Source of the DNA: Streptomyces sp. SAJ15
GTDB taxonomy: Bacteria > Actinomycetota > Actinomycetes > Streptomycetales > Streptomycetaceae
Assembly: GCF_007595705.1 (NCBI RefSeq)
Contig: NZ_NISY01000014.1
Coordinates: 80,422 to 144,421, forward strand
Direction: 5' to 3'
DNA: 64,000 nt
Each line of letters starts with the position of its first letter. Position 1 is the stretch's first letter. The translations under genes were made by a program, and so were the position numbers. The notes under the pieces are model-generated. The model worked only from the letters and a program-made list of their open reading frames with translations. It ran no database searches and had not been told where the DNA came from. Below are positions 8,668 through 17,637 of this stretch, one piece after another.

Positions 8668-10374
8668 TTGCCCGCCACCCCAGCAGACATCGTCTTCGTC
8701 AACGGCTCGGTCCTGACCGTCGACTCCCGCTTCTCCGTGGCCTCCGCCCTGGCGGTCAGCGACGGCCTCGTGAGCGCGGTCGGCGACCGGGCGGAGGTCA
8801 TGGCGCACGCCGGCCCCGCGACCCGGGTCGTCGACCTCCAGGGCGGCACCCTCCTGCCCGGCATCAACGACTCGCACCTGCACGGCTGCGCGTTCGGGCT
8901 GACCCAGCCCCCGCTCTCCGTCGACGTCGCCTACCCCACCGTACGGTCCATAGCCGACGTGGCCGAGGCCGTGCGCAAGGCGGCGGAGACGACCCCGGCG
9001 GGGGAGTGGATCAGCGGACACGGGTGGGACGCGGGGTACCTCGCCGAATGCGTCGCCGACTCCTCCCGGCTGCCCACCCGCCAGGACCTCGACGCCGTCA
9101 GCCCGCACCACCCCGTCCTCCTCTACTCCGCCACCGGCCACGCCACCTGGGTCAACTCCGCGGCGCTGGAACGGGCCGGAGTCGACCGGAACACCCCCGT
9201 GCCGCCCGGCGGGGTCATCGTCACCGACGCGGCGGGCGAGCCCACCGGCCTGTTCCAGGAGGGCGCCCAGGACCTCGTCCACGGGGCGCTGCCCGCCCTC
9301 TCCCCGGAGGTGCGGGCCGACGCCATCCGGGCCACGCTGCGCACCCTGGCCAAGCTGGGCGTCACCAGCTACACCGAGCCCGGCCTCGGGCCCGGCGGCG
9401 ACACCCTGATGCGCGGCGCCCTCGCCCACAGCACCCTCGACGTCTACCGGCGGCTGCTGGCCGCCGGCGAGTTGACCGCACGGGTCGGCGTGCTACTGCT
9501 TCCGAGCGGGATGACGGGGACGGCCGAGGAGTTCGTCAAGACGCTGACCGCCCTGGACGAGCCCGCGTCCCCCGACCCCCGTCGCCTCGCCATCCTCGGC
9601 GTCAAGCTGTTCGCCGACGGCATCCCGGTCAACAAGACCGCCTGGATGCACGAGCCGTACATCGGCGGCGGCTGCGGTGCCCTGTGCGTCGGCGGAGACA
9701 CCGACGAGGAGCGCGTCGCCCAGATCAGCGAGATGATCCGCTTCACGCATGCCGCCGGCTACCAGGCCGGCGTCCACGTCACCGGGGACCGGGCCATCGA
9801 CACGGTGGTCGACGCCTTCGCCGCCGCGGCCGCGGCACACCCCCGGACCGACCCCCGGCACTACGTCATCCACGGCGACTTCCTCAGCGCCGACAGCATG
9901 CGCAAGCTGGCCGCGCACGGCTTCGGCGTCAACATGAACCCCACCATCAAGTGGACGGTCGCCGACCTGGAGGAGGAGTTCGTCGGCCCGGAGCGAGCCG
10001 GCTACGAGTGGCCGTACCGCGACGCGATCGACGCCGGCGTCACCGTCACCAGCGGCTCCGACGCCCCCGTCACCCTCCCCGACTGGCGGCAGGGACTCTC
10101 CACCATGCTGCTCCGCGAGTCCAAGGCCAGCGGCCGCGTCAGCGGCCCCGACCAGCGCATCCGCCTCGCCGAGGCCCTGCGCACCTACACCTCCGACGCC
10201 GCCTGGCAGGACTTCGCCGAGGAGTGGAAGGGCACCCTGGAGGTGGGCAAGGCCGCCGACCTGTGCGTCCTCGCCGGCGACCTGCTGACCGCCGACCCGC
10301 ACGACATCCCCACCATGCCCGTGGTCTTCACGGCCGTCGGCGGCGACGTCGTGCACGATGAACTGACCGCCTGA
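8668..10374 (+). CDS. YtcJ-like metal-dependent amidohydrolase
   Basis: A 568-residue amidohydrolase_3 enzyme. Metal ligands are seen in the INDSHLHG motif, the VHVTGDRA motif, the YVIHGDF histidine and the SGSDAPVT aspartate. A beta-sandwich subdomain is built from both ends (VFVNGSVLTVDSRF at the start; KAADLCVLAGDLL near the end). The substrate is unknown; relatives hydrolyse N-acyl or cyclic amides. The start is taken as TTG at 8668, seven bases after GAGGAAGGA, because residues upstream have no family similarity. It appears monocistronic. Confidence 0.85.
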   Translation: MPATPADIVFVNGSVLTVDSRFSVASALAVSDGLVSAVGDRAEVMAHAGPATRVVDLQGGTLLPGINDSHLHGCAFGLTQPPLSVDVAYPTVRSIADVAEAVRKAAETTPAGEWISGHGWDAGYLAECVADSSRLPTRQDLDAVSPHHPVLLYSATGHATWVNSAALERAGVDRNTPVPPGGVIVTDAAGEPTGLFQEGAQDLVHGALPALSPEVRADAIRATLRTLAKLGVTSYTEPGLGPGGDTLMRGALAHSTLDVYRRLLAAGELTARVGVLLLPSGMTGTAEEFVKTLTALDEPASPDPRRLAILGVKLFADGIPVNKTAWMHEPYIGGGCGALCVGGDTDEERVAQISEMIRFTHAAGYQAGVHVTGDRAIDTVVDAFAAAAAAHPRTDPRHYVIHGDFLSADSMRKLAAHGFGVNMNPTIKWTVADLEEEFVGPERAGYEWPYRDAIDAGVTVTSGSDAPVTLPDWRQGLSTMLLRESKASGRVSGPDQRIRLAEALRTYTSDAAWQDFAEEWKGTLEVGKAADLCVLAGDLLTADPHDIPTMPVVFTAVGGDVVHDELTA

Positions 10375-10704
10375 ATGTTGATCGTTGAAGCCCGCGGGAG
10401 TTCTCACTCCTGGTCTCAGGTCGGCACCTGAGGCGGTGCCCCTGGCTCAGCCCGGGGCAAGGCCGAACGGCCCCTGTAGCAATCGCACGGGGGGCGTCGG
10501 GCTGTCCGGGCATGCCGACGCCGGAGATCACTCGGAAGGTCACGCGATGGTGCGGCTGCCGGAGATCCTGGGCAGGACCGCTGACTGTCGATGTATCAGC
10601 CAAGAATTCGCAGCGTTCAAGCCACCTGGCCCGCACGCCGGATGAAGTCATGTACTCCTGTTTCCCGAACAGATTGTCGGGTTCTGGAACCACAGGAAGG
10701 CAAC
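10375..10704. other. Intergenic stretch with small hairpins
   Basis: 330 bases before the nuclease gene. A hairpin with arms GGCACC and GGTGCC (10423-10440) and a second with GGGGC and GCCCC arms (10454-10474) may end the amidohydrolase transcript. GC content falls toward the nuclease gene. No further gene was seen. Confidence 0.4.
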
Positions 10705-12129
10705 ATGACTCGAAGGCATCAGGTGCTGCGGCACCCCCGTCGACTACTTGCACTCTTAGGGGCTGCAGCACTGATTCCCCTGGCGGCCCCCGGAGCTACA
10801 GCACAGGGTGAATCTCAAGATCTGACGGTGTATTCGTACGCGCTGCCCGTAGGCACTCCCAGGCCGTCCTTGGAGGAGCTGAAATCACGCGCAGGGATTA
10901 AAGAGGTTGCCCGGCTGGCGAAAAAATCTCCGGGCGGTCGCCTGCCAATGGAGATGGTGGGACCTGCGGCGACCCATCTCCCTGTAGCCGATGTACCGTC
11001 GGCTATGTCCCCAGACCTCAAGATGCCTCTCGCGGGAAAGAGTGCAACCTACCCCGACCCTCCGCGCTCCATGAACCAGAAGGAGTGCAAAAAGGGGCTT
11101 CAGGGTGGCCAGCTCTTCTACATCAAGTCGCGTTTCGCGATGTGTACAGGGATGCAAATGGTACAGGTCTGGGCGAGGAAGGGGGTTCCCGTGGGGGAGA
11201 GTTCCTTCACTGTGTGGATCCTCTCCACGGTTCCCGGGAAAAAGGATCGCACGGTCCGCTATCAGTACCTTTTCACGGACTTTTACAAGTTCAAGAAGAC
11301 GAAAACTAGCGGCCTGAAAATCAACACCGACGTCGACATGACAGCCTGGCCGGGACGCGCCCGAAGAGTGGAAGGAGGGAAGATTCCTCCAACCTTGAGC
11401 TTCGATAAACTCAAGAAAGCCAATAAATACCTGCACACAGTGCACTATGACGCAGGGCAAGGGCGAGGCAAGGATGACGTCATATCCATGGCTTACGAGC
11501 CGTATATCCAACTGAAATTCCCGCCCCCGTACACTTCCCCCAACACTGGGAGGGTGCGCGTTGGTTTCCTGGCGGCGCAGTGGGACGCGGCCAAGTACCT
11601 CAACAACTCAGGCGGCGGGGGCAGCGCTAAGAAGAAGGGCAGCGTCGCCTTCCCCGTGTCCACATACTTGGTCTACAGCTCGAAGCCACGCGCTCCAGAA
11701 AAAGCGGTCGCTGACCATATAAAGCTTGCCTATAACCGGCCCGGAAAGACCAAGCCTGTCAATCAGTCCAAGAAGGTCCCCGGATTTGATAACGATCACA
11801 AGCTGCATCGCCTGTACCACGACACTAAGCGTCGTAAGGCAAACCGGGATGCGGCCATAGCGGTCTGTGAGCAATACTGGGGAAAGGGATACCCTCAGGG
11901 AAAGAAGTACCAGTGCGACGAATGCCCCTTCGCTGTCACATATGAAGGAAGCGCACAGGCAAAGTATGACAAGAAGGCGAAAAAGAAAAACTTCTCAGCG
12001 ATGCCGCTCGCCGCAAGAGATAACGAGAAAGCAGGGTCGATTCTGGCGCAGTTTCTCACCAAGAACCGCGTGCTCGATGGCCGGATCGGAGATGAGGAGA
12101 TAGACAGCTTCAAGGTGTGGATTGATTAG
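10705..12129 (+). CDS. Secreted NucA/NucB-type DNase with large N-terminal domain
   Basis: 474 residues. A Sec-type signal peptide covers residues 1-33 (RRLLALLGAAALIPLAAPGA, then TAQGE). The C-terminal 110 residues match the NucA/NucB sporulation/competence nuclease family: Cys404-Asp-Glu-Cys-Pro-Phe, then VTYEG, NFSAMPLAARDNEKAG and LTKNRVLDG. The DNA-cutting Asp and Glu of the CDE motif are kept. The central 340 residues (lysine-rich, with YIQLKFPPPY) are unrecognised and may bind a surface or target. The gene has clearly lower GC content than its neighbours, including AAA, AAG and AAC codons, suggesting transfer. The ATG follows ACAGGAAGG. It faces a small acidic gene across a shared terminator. 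Confidence 0.8.
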   Translation: MTRRHQVLRHPRRLLALLGAAALIPLAAPGATAQGESQDLTVYSYALPVGTPRPSLEELKSRAGIKEVARLAKKSPGGRLPMEMVGPAATHLPVADVPSAMSPDLKMPLAGKSATYPDPPRSMNQKECKKGLQGGQLFYIKSRFAMCTGMQMVQVWARKGVPVGESSFTVWILSTVPGKKDRTVRYQYLFTDFYKFKKTKTSGLKINTDVDMTAWPGRARRVEGGKIPPTLSFDKLKKANKYLHTVHYDAGQGRGKDDVISMAYEPYIQLKFPPPYTSPNTGRVRVGFLAAQWDAAKYLNNSGGGGSAKKKGSVAFPVSTYLVYSSKPRAPEKAVADHIKLAYNRPGKTKPVNQSKKVPGFDNDHKLHRLYHDTKRRKANRDAAIAVCEQYWGKGYPQGKKYQCDECPFAVTYEGSAQAKYDKKAKKKNFSAMPLAARDNEKAGSILAQFLTKNRVLDGRIGDEEIDSFKVWID

Positions 12130-12135
12130 AGCTCC

Positions 12136-12170
12136 GCAGCGGCCCGCAGCATCAGCATGCGGGCCGCTGC
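12136..12170. terminator. Bidirectional hairpin between nuclease and acidic protein genes
   Basis: Perfect 13-bp stem (arm GCAGCGGCCCGCA at 12136-12148, partner at 12158-12170) with a 9-base loop. It lies 6 bases after the nuclease stop and 9 bases after the stop of the facing gene, so it can end both transcripts. Confidence 0.8.
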
Positions 12171-12178
12171 AATCCCTC

Positions 12179-12646
12179 TCACTTTAGAGAAGGCCAGGCC
12201 TGCACGAGGTAACGTTCCACCCCTTCTGGAACCTCGAAGTCTGCCAGCCGAGCGACCTCCGCACGACCTACCGAATGAACACGAACCTTCCACAGGCTAT
12301 CTGCCCGGCCTAGTTCAATTCTCTCCTCGCCTGCGCCCGCCATCACCCAGACAGCCAGGATCCCTGAAGGCGAAAAGATTTCCGACTCGCCGCTCTCTTC
12401 CCAATCTTCACGCGCATCTGCAGGCGGTTCGCCATCCCAAACCTCTACGACCAGCTTAGCTTCGTGAGTATGCCCTGCGCTCTCAATGTCGAGGCGGCTC
12501 TCGAACGCATTGAGGAAGCCGGAACCCAGCTCGGCGCGCTCCTCTGGGTAGGGCAACGGCAGGTCTGTGTCTTCCTCGTCTTGAAGTGCAAAACCGTTGT
12601 AATCGATTAAGACGTCACACTCTTGCTGTCGAATTAGGGTGGCCAT
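12179..12646 (-). CDS. Acidic protein resembling the NucA inhibitor Nin/ComJ
   Basis: 155 residues, strongly acidic. Its order of segments parallels Bacillus ComJ (Nin), the proteinaceous inhibitor of NucA: an early DYNGFALQD strand, a FESRLDIESAGHTHEAKLVV segment and a closing FEVPEGVERYLVQAWP strand (ComJ has SYHQFTVFQ and SFDLPKGDYQLTCWTVP). This is a by-eye match and needs a profile search. The convergent neighbour is a NucA-type DNase with the same low-GC signature, so an inhibitor or immunity role is a natural inference. The ATG follows AGGAG; no signal peptide is present, so the protein should stay in the cell. Confidence 0.5.
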   Translation of the reverse strand: MATLIRQQECDVLIDYNGFALQDEEDTDLPLPYPEERAELGSGFLNAFESRLDIESAGHTHEAKLVVEVWDGEPPADAREDWEESGESEIFSPSGILAVWVMAGAGEERIELGRADSLWKVRVHSVGRAEVARLADFEVPEGVERYLVQAWPSLK

Positions 12647-13109
12647 GCGGACTCCTAGACTCGTCTGGTGCGGCTGGGTCAGTTGATCGTATCCGCTCCA
12701 CAAGGTGCATGTGCGACGAAAAGTGAAATGCTTCCCTTCCTGGTCGGATCAGGAAGGGAAGCCCATGGGAATTCAACGAGTCGGCATCTGCACCAAGGCC
12801 AGCGCCAGGGCAGCGAGACCGACCAGTGCTGCGATCCGGCTGCCAGACCGCGTAAGAGCGCACGTCACCCGGCCCCTGACGTCCTTGTCGGCCTGCGAGG
12901 AGTACCGGTCGCAGCGCTCGCGGCGAGGCGCGCATGCATCGCGGCGATGGACGGCGAGCGACGGCCGGCGGTGGGGAACTCGCGCCCGCAGAACGGCTCG
13001 TGCGCGCGGGCGCGATGCGCTGGCCCCCGGAAAGCCGAAGGCCCGTCGGCGTCCAGTGGGACGCCGAGAGCCCACACGCCTCCGTTGTGGGTGTTCGGCT
13101 CGGTGGTCG
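12647..13109. other. Intergenic stretch between the acidic gene and gpsA, with a possible gene remnant
   Basis: 463 bases. A leftward open frame ends at 12773 with RIAALVGLAALALALVQMPT, which looks like one membrane helix, and the 13-bp hairpin directly after its stop suggests it is the tail of a real or decayed gene. No start or family could be assigned. Other open frames here are arginine-rich shadows. Confidence 0.35.
12730..12762 (-). terminator. Strong 13-bp-stem terminator
   Basis: Perfect inverted repeat, arms 12730-12742 and 12750-12762 (left arm gcttcccttcctg), 7-base loop. On the minus strand it is followed by T-rich sequence (atttcactttt). It sits 11 bases after the stop of a leftward frame ending at 12773. 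Confidence 0.7.
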
Positions 13110-14117
13110 TCAGTGGCTGTAGCGTTCCGGTTTGGGGGCTCGTGCCATCAGCATGGCGGCGGCCTCGCGGAGATCGACGGTGCCGCCGAGTACCGCGACG
13201 ACGACTTCGGTGATGGGCATCTCCACTCCGTGCCGCTGGGCGAGTTCCAGGATGGACCGGGACGACTTCACGCCTTCGGCGGTCTGGCGGGTGGCGGCGG
13301 CCGCTTCCGTGACGGTCATGCCCTGGCCGAGGTGTTCGCCGAAGGTGCGGTTGCGGGAGAGCGGTGAGGTGCAGGTGGCGATCAGATCGCCGACGCCGGC
13401 GAGTCCGGAGAGGGTGAGCGGGTTGGCGCCCAGGGCTTCGCCGAGCCTGGCGGTCTCCGCGAGGCCGCGGGTGATCAGCATCGCTCGGGCGTTGTTGCCC
13501 AGTCCCATGCCGGCGGCGAGTCCGACGGCGAGGGCGATGACGTTCTTCACCGCACCGCCGAGCTCGCAGCCCACCACGTCGGTGTTGGTGTAGGGGCGGA
13601 AGTACGGGGTGAGACAGGCTTTCTGCAGGGCTTTGGCGGTGGTCGCGTCGTGCGAGGCGACCACGGAGGCGGCGGGGCTGCGGGCGGCGATCTCCCGGGC
13701 CAGGTTCGGACCCGAGACCACCGCGACACGGTCGGCGGGAACTCCGGTGACCTCGGTGATGACCTCGCTCATCCGCAGGCCGCTGTGGGTCTCGATGCCC
13801 TTCATCAGACCGACGACCACCGTGCGCTCGCCGATCAGGGGCGCCCACCTGGCGAGGTTGTCGCGCAGCGACTGAGCGGGGATCGACACCACCATGTAGT
13901 CCGCGCCGTCCAGTGCCTCGCCGACCTCGGTGGTCGCGCGGAGCGAGTTGGGAAGGGAAACGGCTGGTAGATAGGGCGAGTTCCGGTGTCGGGTGTTGAT
14001 CTCGTCGACGACCTCCTGGCGGCGTCCGTGGAGGACGACGTCGTTGCCGGCGTCGGTGAGCACCGCCGCGAACGTCGTTCCCCATGAGCCGGCCGAGAAC
14101 ACCGCGACCCGGTTCAT
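13110..14117 (-). CDS. gpsA: NAD(P)-dependent glycerol-3-phosphate dehydrogenase
   Basis: 335 residues. The enzyme reduces dihydroxyacetone phosphate to sn-glycerol 3-phosphate for phospholipid synthesis. The N-terminal nucleotide-binding loop is slightly unusual (VAVFSAGSWGTTFA, Ser where Gly is common). The catalytic lysine lies in the VGCELGGAVKNVIALAVG signature, and the substrate-binding motifs GLAGVGDLIATCTSPLSRN and TAEGV are present. The ATG after GGAGAGGG starts the fold properly. It appears to be monocistronic. Confidence 0.93.
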   Translation of the reverse strand: MNRVAVFSAGSWGTTFAAVLTDAGNDVVLHGRRQEVVDEINTRHRNSPYLPAVSLPNSLRATTEVGEALDGADYMVVSIPAQSLRDNLARWAPLIGERTVVVGLMKGIETHSGLRMSEVITEVTGVPADRVAVVSGPNLAREIAARSPAASVVASHDATTAKALQKACLTPYFRPYTNTDVVGCELGGAVKNVIALAVGLAAGMGLGNNARAMLITRGLAETARLGEALGANPLTLSGLAGVGDLIATCTSPLSRNRTFGEHLGQGMTVTEAAAATRQTAEGVKSSRSILELAQRHGVEMPITEVVVAVLGGTVDLREAAAMLMARAPKPERYSH

Positions 14118-14412
14118 CCGTAACCCTCTCCCCTGAGCGCTGACCATCACGCGACCTTATCGGCGCCGGGCTCGGGCGGGCGCCGTAACGTCAGCGCGAA
14201 CGCGCCACGTTCGCTGAGTAGAGGGAGAATGCGGTTCTCCTTCCGCACCATGGTCTCCGCCTGGGCGCGGTCCAGCTCGTGGTGAAGGCACCGCGAAGAT
14301 CCGCGAGTCGACAGCGCTGGCGACCGTTCTTCATGGCGGCGGTCGGCGAATGGCGGTGACCGGCGCGGAAATCGGCTTGCCTCACCGTGCTGCGGGAGCG
14401 AGGCTCGCCCCC

Positions 14413-14886
14413 ATGACCACCGATTTCATCGTGCGTCCGGCCCGGCCCGCCGATTCCCGGGCCTTGGCCGAACTGCGTTGGACCTTCAAGCAGGAGGACC
14501 ACGAAGGGCCACTGCCAGCTCCCGCTCGGCACCTGGAAGAGGCTGAGCACTGGATCCGTGACCGGCTCGGCGACGGCCGCTGGTCGGCCTGGGTCGCGGA
14601 GACCGACGGCGAGATCCGCGGTCACGTCTTCCTCTGTCTGGTGGAGCGGATGCCGGAGCCCTATGAGGACAACAACCCGATCGGCTACGTCACGAACTTC
14701 TTCGTCATGCCGTCACAACGGAACAAGGGAGCCGGCTCGGCGCTCCTCGAGGCGCTGAGGCGGCATTCGCGCGGCGCCGGCCTGGAGGGCCTGATCGTCT
14801 GGCCGTCGGAGCGCAGCACCCCGCTCTACCAGCGCTTCGGTTTCCAGCCTTCGGAGGAACTGCTGGAACTTCCCTTCGACAGGTGA
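14413..14886 (+). CDS. GNAT-family acetyltransferase
   Basis: 157 residues. Acetyl-CoA-dependent N-acetyltransferase fold: the N-terminal IVRPARPADSRALAELRW, the central strand GYVTNFFVMPSQRNKGAGSA carrying the R/Q-x-x-G-x-G/A pyrophosphate-binding loop, and the C-terminal LYQRFGFQPSEE typical of the family. The substrate is unknown. The ATG gives the natural N-terminus, although the ribosome site is weak. Confidence 0.87.
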   Translation: MTTDFIVRPARPADSRALAELRWTFKQEDHEGPLPAPARHLEEAEHWIRDRLGDGRWSAWVAETDGEIRGHVFLCLVERMPEPYEDNNPIGYVTNFFVMPSQRNKGAGSALLEALRRHSRGAGLEGLIVWPSERSTPLYQRFGFQPSEELLELPFDR

Positions 14887-14964
14887 TGACCGCAGTCGTC
14901 GGCGACGTCGTGCCCGCCGCGCTCGCCGTTTGACCTGCGGATATCGGATGGTCATGCTGAACGG

Positions 14965-15978
14965 GTGACAGTGAAGCAGAGCACGACGGATGTGCTGGGC
15001 GCGGCCCTGCACGTGCGTGAGGCAGCGCGCCACGCCGTCAGGGGGCGCGGCGGCGCGGACACCGTGCTCACGGCGCTCTCCGCGGTGATCGACTACGACC
15101 ACGCGTCGCTGTCCCGCTGGGATCCGCTGCGGCGGCGGCACCTCACCCTCGCCGGCAGCTACCCGGCCGAGGCCACCCGGTACATCGAGAACCGGCTGCA
15201 CGACGACCCCGGCTTCACGCTCATCCGGCACTCGGCGGACACCGCCCGCTGGTGGCACGACGTGCCCGGCCCGGTGCGGCGGACCTCCACGGGGTTCCAC
15301 TCCGTCCTCGAACCTCTGGGTGTGGAGGACGGAGTGGCGCAGTGTCTGTTCGCCGCGGACGGCAGATACGTGGGCATCCTCAACGTCAGCACCACACGGG
15401 CCCGGTGCGACCAGCCGGCCGTCCGGGCCGTGATGACCTTGCTGGGCGAGTGTCTCGCGGCCGTCACCGACCCGCTGCTCGGGGCCGGTTCCGCCGGCGA
15501 CAGCGGCGGTGCCGGCGGGCCCGAGGACGCCGGGGCCGGCTCCTGCGCCGTGCTCGTGCCGGACGACGAGGACGCCACCCCGGTCGCGGTGAGCGGCGAG
15601 CCGCTGCCCGGACTCACCGACGCCGGCTCCCCGCTGGTGGCCCTGGTGCGGCGCACCGCAGCCCGGCAGGCGCTCCCGACCACCGTCCTGGTGCCGTACC
15701 GACAGCGGCCCCTCGAACTGCGCCTCACCCGCCAGGGCGCCGGGACCGTCGTGGTGTGCCGCGCCGTGGCCCGCCCCTCGGCCCTCTCCCCGCGCGAACT
15801 GGAGGTGCTGGCGGAGCTCACCCAGGGGCGGACCAACCGGGAGATCGCCGACCGTCTCTTCCTCAGCCCGCGCACGGTCGCCACCCACATCGAGCACATT
15901 CTCGCCAAACTCGACGTCCCCAACCGTGCGGCCGCCGCGGGACGGGCCGTCGCCTGGGGCCTCGAGCCGGCGCCCTGA
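14965..15978 (+). CDS. LuxR-family transcriptional regulator with GAF-like sensor
   Basis: 337 residues. The C-terminal 65 residues form a LuxR/GerE helix-turn-helix (LSPRELEVLAELTQGRTNRE, IADRLFLSPRTVATHIEHIL). The N-terminal 160 residues look like a GAF-type sensor domain (VEDGVAQCLFAADGRYVGIL). No receiver aspartate is seen. An alanine- and glycine-rich linker separates the halves. The GTG start at 14965 is supported by typical composition beyond that point. Target genes are unknown; the TIR-GUN4 gene starts 228 bases downstream on the same strand. Confidence 0.87.
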   Translation: MTVKQSTTDVLGAALHVREAARHAVRGRGGADTVLTALSAVIDYDHASLSRWDPLRRRHLTLAGSYPAEATRYIENRLHDDPGFTLIRHSADTARWWHDVPGPVRRTSTGFHSVLEPLGVEDGVAQCLFAADGRYVGILNVSTTRARCDQPAVRAVMTLLGECLAAVTDPLLGAGSAGDSGGAGGPEDAGAGSCAVLVPDDEDATPVAVSGEPLPGLTDAGSPLVALVRRTAARQALPTTVLVPYRQRPLELRLTRQGAGTVVVCRAVARPSALSPRELEVLAELTQGRTNREIADRLFLSPRTVATHIEHILAKLDVPNRAAAAGRAVAWGLEPAP

Positions 15979-16206
15979 TCCCGCGACGTCTCCAGCCGCC
16001 ACACGTCGGCGGCTCCCGGCGGCGTGCCGTCGCGGTCCGTCCGAGGCGTCCGGCGGGCCGCCGCGCGGTCGAGCGCGGGGCGCGTCCGGCCCCGACGACC
16101 GGCCGCCGTCGATGTCGATGCCGTACGCCCCCCTGACTCGCGCGCCCCCCGCTCGTATCCTTGCGCTACGGCGCATCGGCCGAGCGTTACTTACGGGGGC
16201 AACGCG

Positions 16207-17637
16207 GTGTACGACGTCTTCATCTCCTACGCGGAAGCCGACGCCGACTGGGCTGCCCTGCTCGCCGATCGACTCCGGTCCGACGGAGTGCGCGTCTTCT
16301 TCGACCGATGCAGCCTGCGGCCGGGCGACGTCGTGGTGCACCAGCTGGAGGCGGCGATGCGCGGGTCCCGGCACGGGATCCAGATCGTGGGCCCGCTCAC
16401 CATGACCGAAGCCTGGGCGCGTCAGGAGTACGCGGCGCTGGTGCAGGCGTCGACCGGACACGGCATGCGGCTGATCCCCGTGCTGTGCGGCGACGCCGAC
16501 ATCCCGCCGTTCGCCGCGACCCGCGTGTGGATGGACTTCCGCAAGCTCAGCGGAGACGCGTTCAACGAGAAGGCGGCCGAACTGGCCCGGGTGCTGCGCG
16601 GCGAAGAGCGGGTCCGCACCGGCCACCCGGAGCGGGAACTCCTCGATCTCGTACGACCGCGGAGCCCTCGGAGCCCGACCGAGCCGACGCCCGCCTCGTT
16701 CGTCGTCTGCTACGCCCGTGCCGACGCCGGTTACGGTGAAGGGCTGGTGGACCACCTGGCCCGAGCTGATCTGCCCGTGTGGTCCCTGGGCGACCTCACC
16801 TGGGGTGACGACTATCTCTGGACGATCAGACAGCGGCTCCGGCACGCCCTCGCGGTGGTCGTCCTGATGTCGCCGGAGGCCGAGGAGTCCGAGGACGTCA
16901 CCCGAGAGATCCTCGAAGGCCAGCGCCACAGCCGGGAGTTCTTCCCCATCCTGCTGCGCGGGGAACGCAACTATCTGCTCGCCAGCAGCTGGTACTTCGA
17001 CGCCAGGAACGGCGAACTCCCCGGGCCCGAGGAGTTACGCCTGCTGCGCCGCCTCCACCCGCGGAGCGCCGGCGTCGACCGGTCGCCCGCCGGCGCGCCG
17101 GTCATGCCGCCGCCACCGGCGCGGGCCCGCGGGCCGGCCCGGGCGGCCCTGACGCCGGCCGTGCGCGCCCGCACGTCGCTGAGCAGGCTGGAAGCCCTCC
17201 TCGCGGAGCGGGAGTTCGAGCACGCCGACCTGCTGACGACGACGCTGCTCCTGGAGTCGGTCGACAGACTCGACACCGGCTGGCTGCGTCGAGCCGACGG
17301 AAGACGGCTGCCCGACGCCCTGCTGTCCGAGATCGACGGCCTCTGGACGCGCTTCTCGGGCGAGACCCACGGATTCCGCGCGCAGGCACGGCGCGCCCTG
17401 CTCGGAGGCGGCCGCCACGCCGACTTCCTGGCCCTGTCCGTGGCGTACGGATGGCGCGGTTCGGCGGCTGACGCCGTGCCCACGTACCAGGACTTCGTCC
17501 GTCGGGCCAAGGGCCACGGGTTCTTCCCGACGCTGCGCAACCCGCAGAGCGAACGGTATGTGGACTGGTACGACCAATGGACGGAGACGGTGCTCGCCGT
17601 CCATCTCCGGCTTCGGGAGGAGGGACGCGTCCGGTGA
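16207..17637 (+). CDS. TIR-TIR-GUN4 fusion protein
   Basis: 476 residues with three domains. Residues 1-125 are a TIR domain (YDVFISYAEADADW; putative catalytic Glu74 in AWARQEYAAL). Residues 162-285 form a second, degenerate TIR-like fold (FVVCYARADAGYGEGLV; DVTREILEGQ). Residues 325-420 match GUN4: FEHADLLTTTLLLE, GWLRRADGRRLP and SEIDGLWTRFSGETHGFRAQ align with the tetrapyrrole-binding core of cyanobacterial Gun4. TIR domains cleave NAD+ or make cyclic ADP-ribose signals; GUN4 binds porphyrins in phototrophs, so a sensing role is inferred here. The GTG start follows GGGGG with 7-base spacing. Its stop overlaps the start of the SPFH gene by four bases. Confidence 0.85.
   Translation: MYDVFISYAEADADWAALLADRLRSDGVRVFFDRCSLRPGDVVVHQLEAAMRGSRHGIQIVGPLTMTEAWARQEYAALVQASTGHGMRLIPVLCGDADIPPFAATRVWMDFRKLSGDAFNEKAAELARVLRGEERVRTGHPERELLDLVRPRSPRSPTEPTPASFVVCYARADAGYGEGLVDHLARADLPVWSLGDLTWGDDYLWTIRQRLRHALAVVVLMSPEAEESEDVTREILEGQRHSREFFPILLRGERNYLLASSWYFDARNGELPGPEELRLLRRLHPRSAGVDRSPAGAPVMPPPPARARGPARAALTPAVRARTSLSRLEALLAEREFEHADLLTTTLLLESVDRLDTGWLRRADGRRLPDALLSEIDGLWTRFSGETHGFRAQARRALLGGGRHADFLALSVAYGWRGSAADAVPTYQDFVRRAKGHGFFPTLRNPQSERYVDWYDQWTETVLAVHLRLREEGRVR

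Noticed and set aside
12668..13213. Rightward 181-codon frame beside gpsA
   Set aside because: Composition is shadow-like, it overlaps the 13-bp hairpin and matches no family.
12865..14085. 406-codon leftward frame over gpsA
   Set aside because: Arginine- and histidine-rich shadow of gpsA in another frame.
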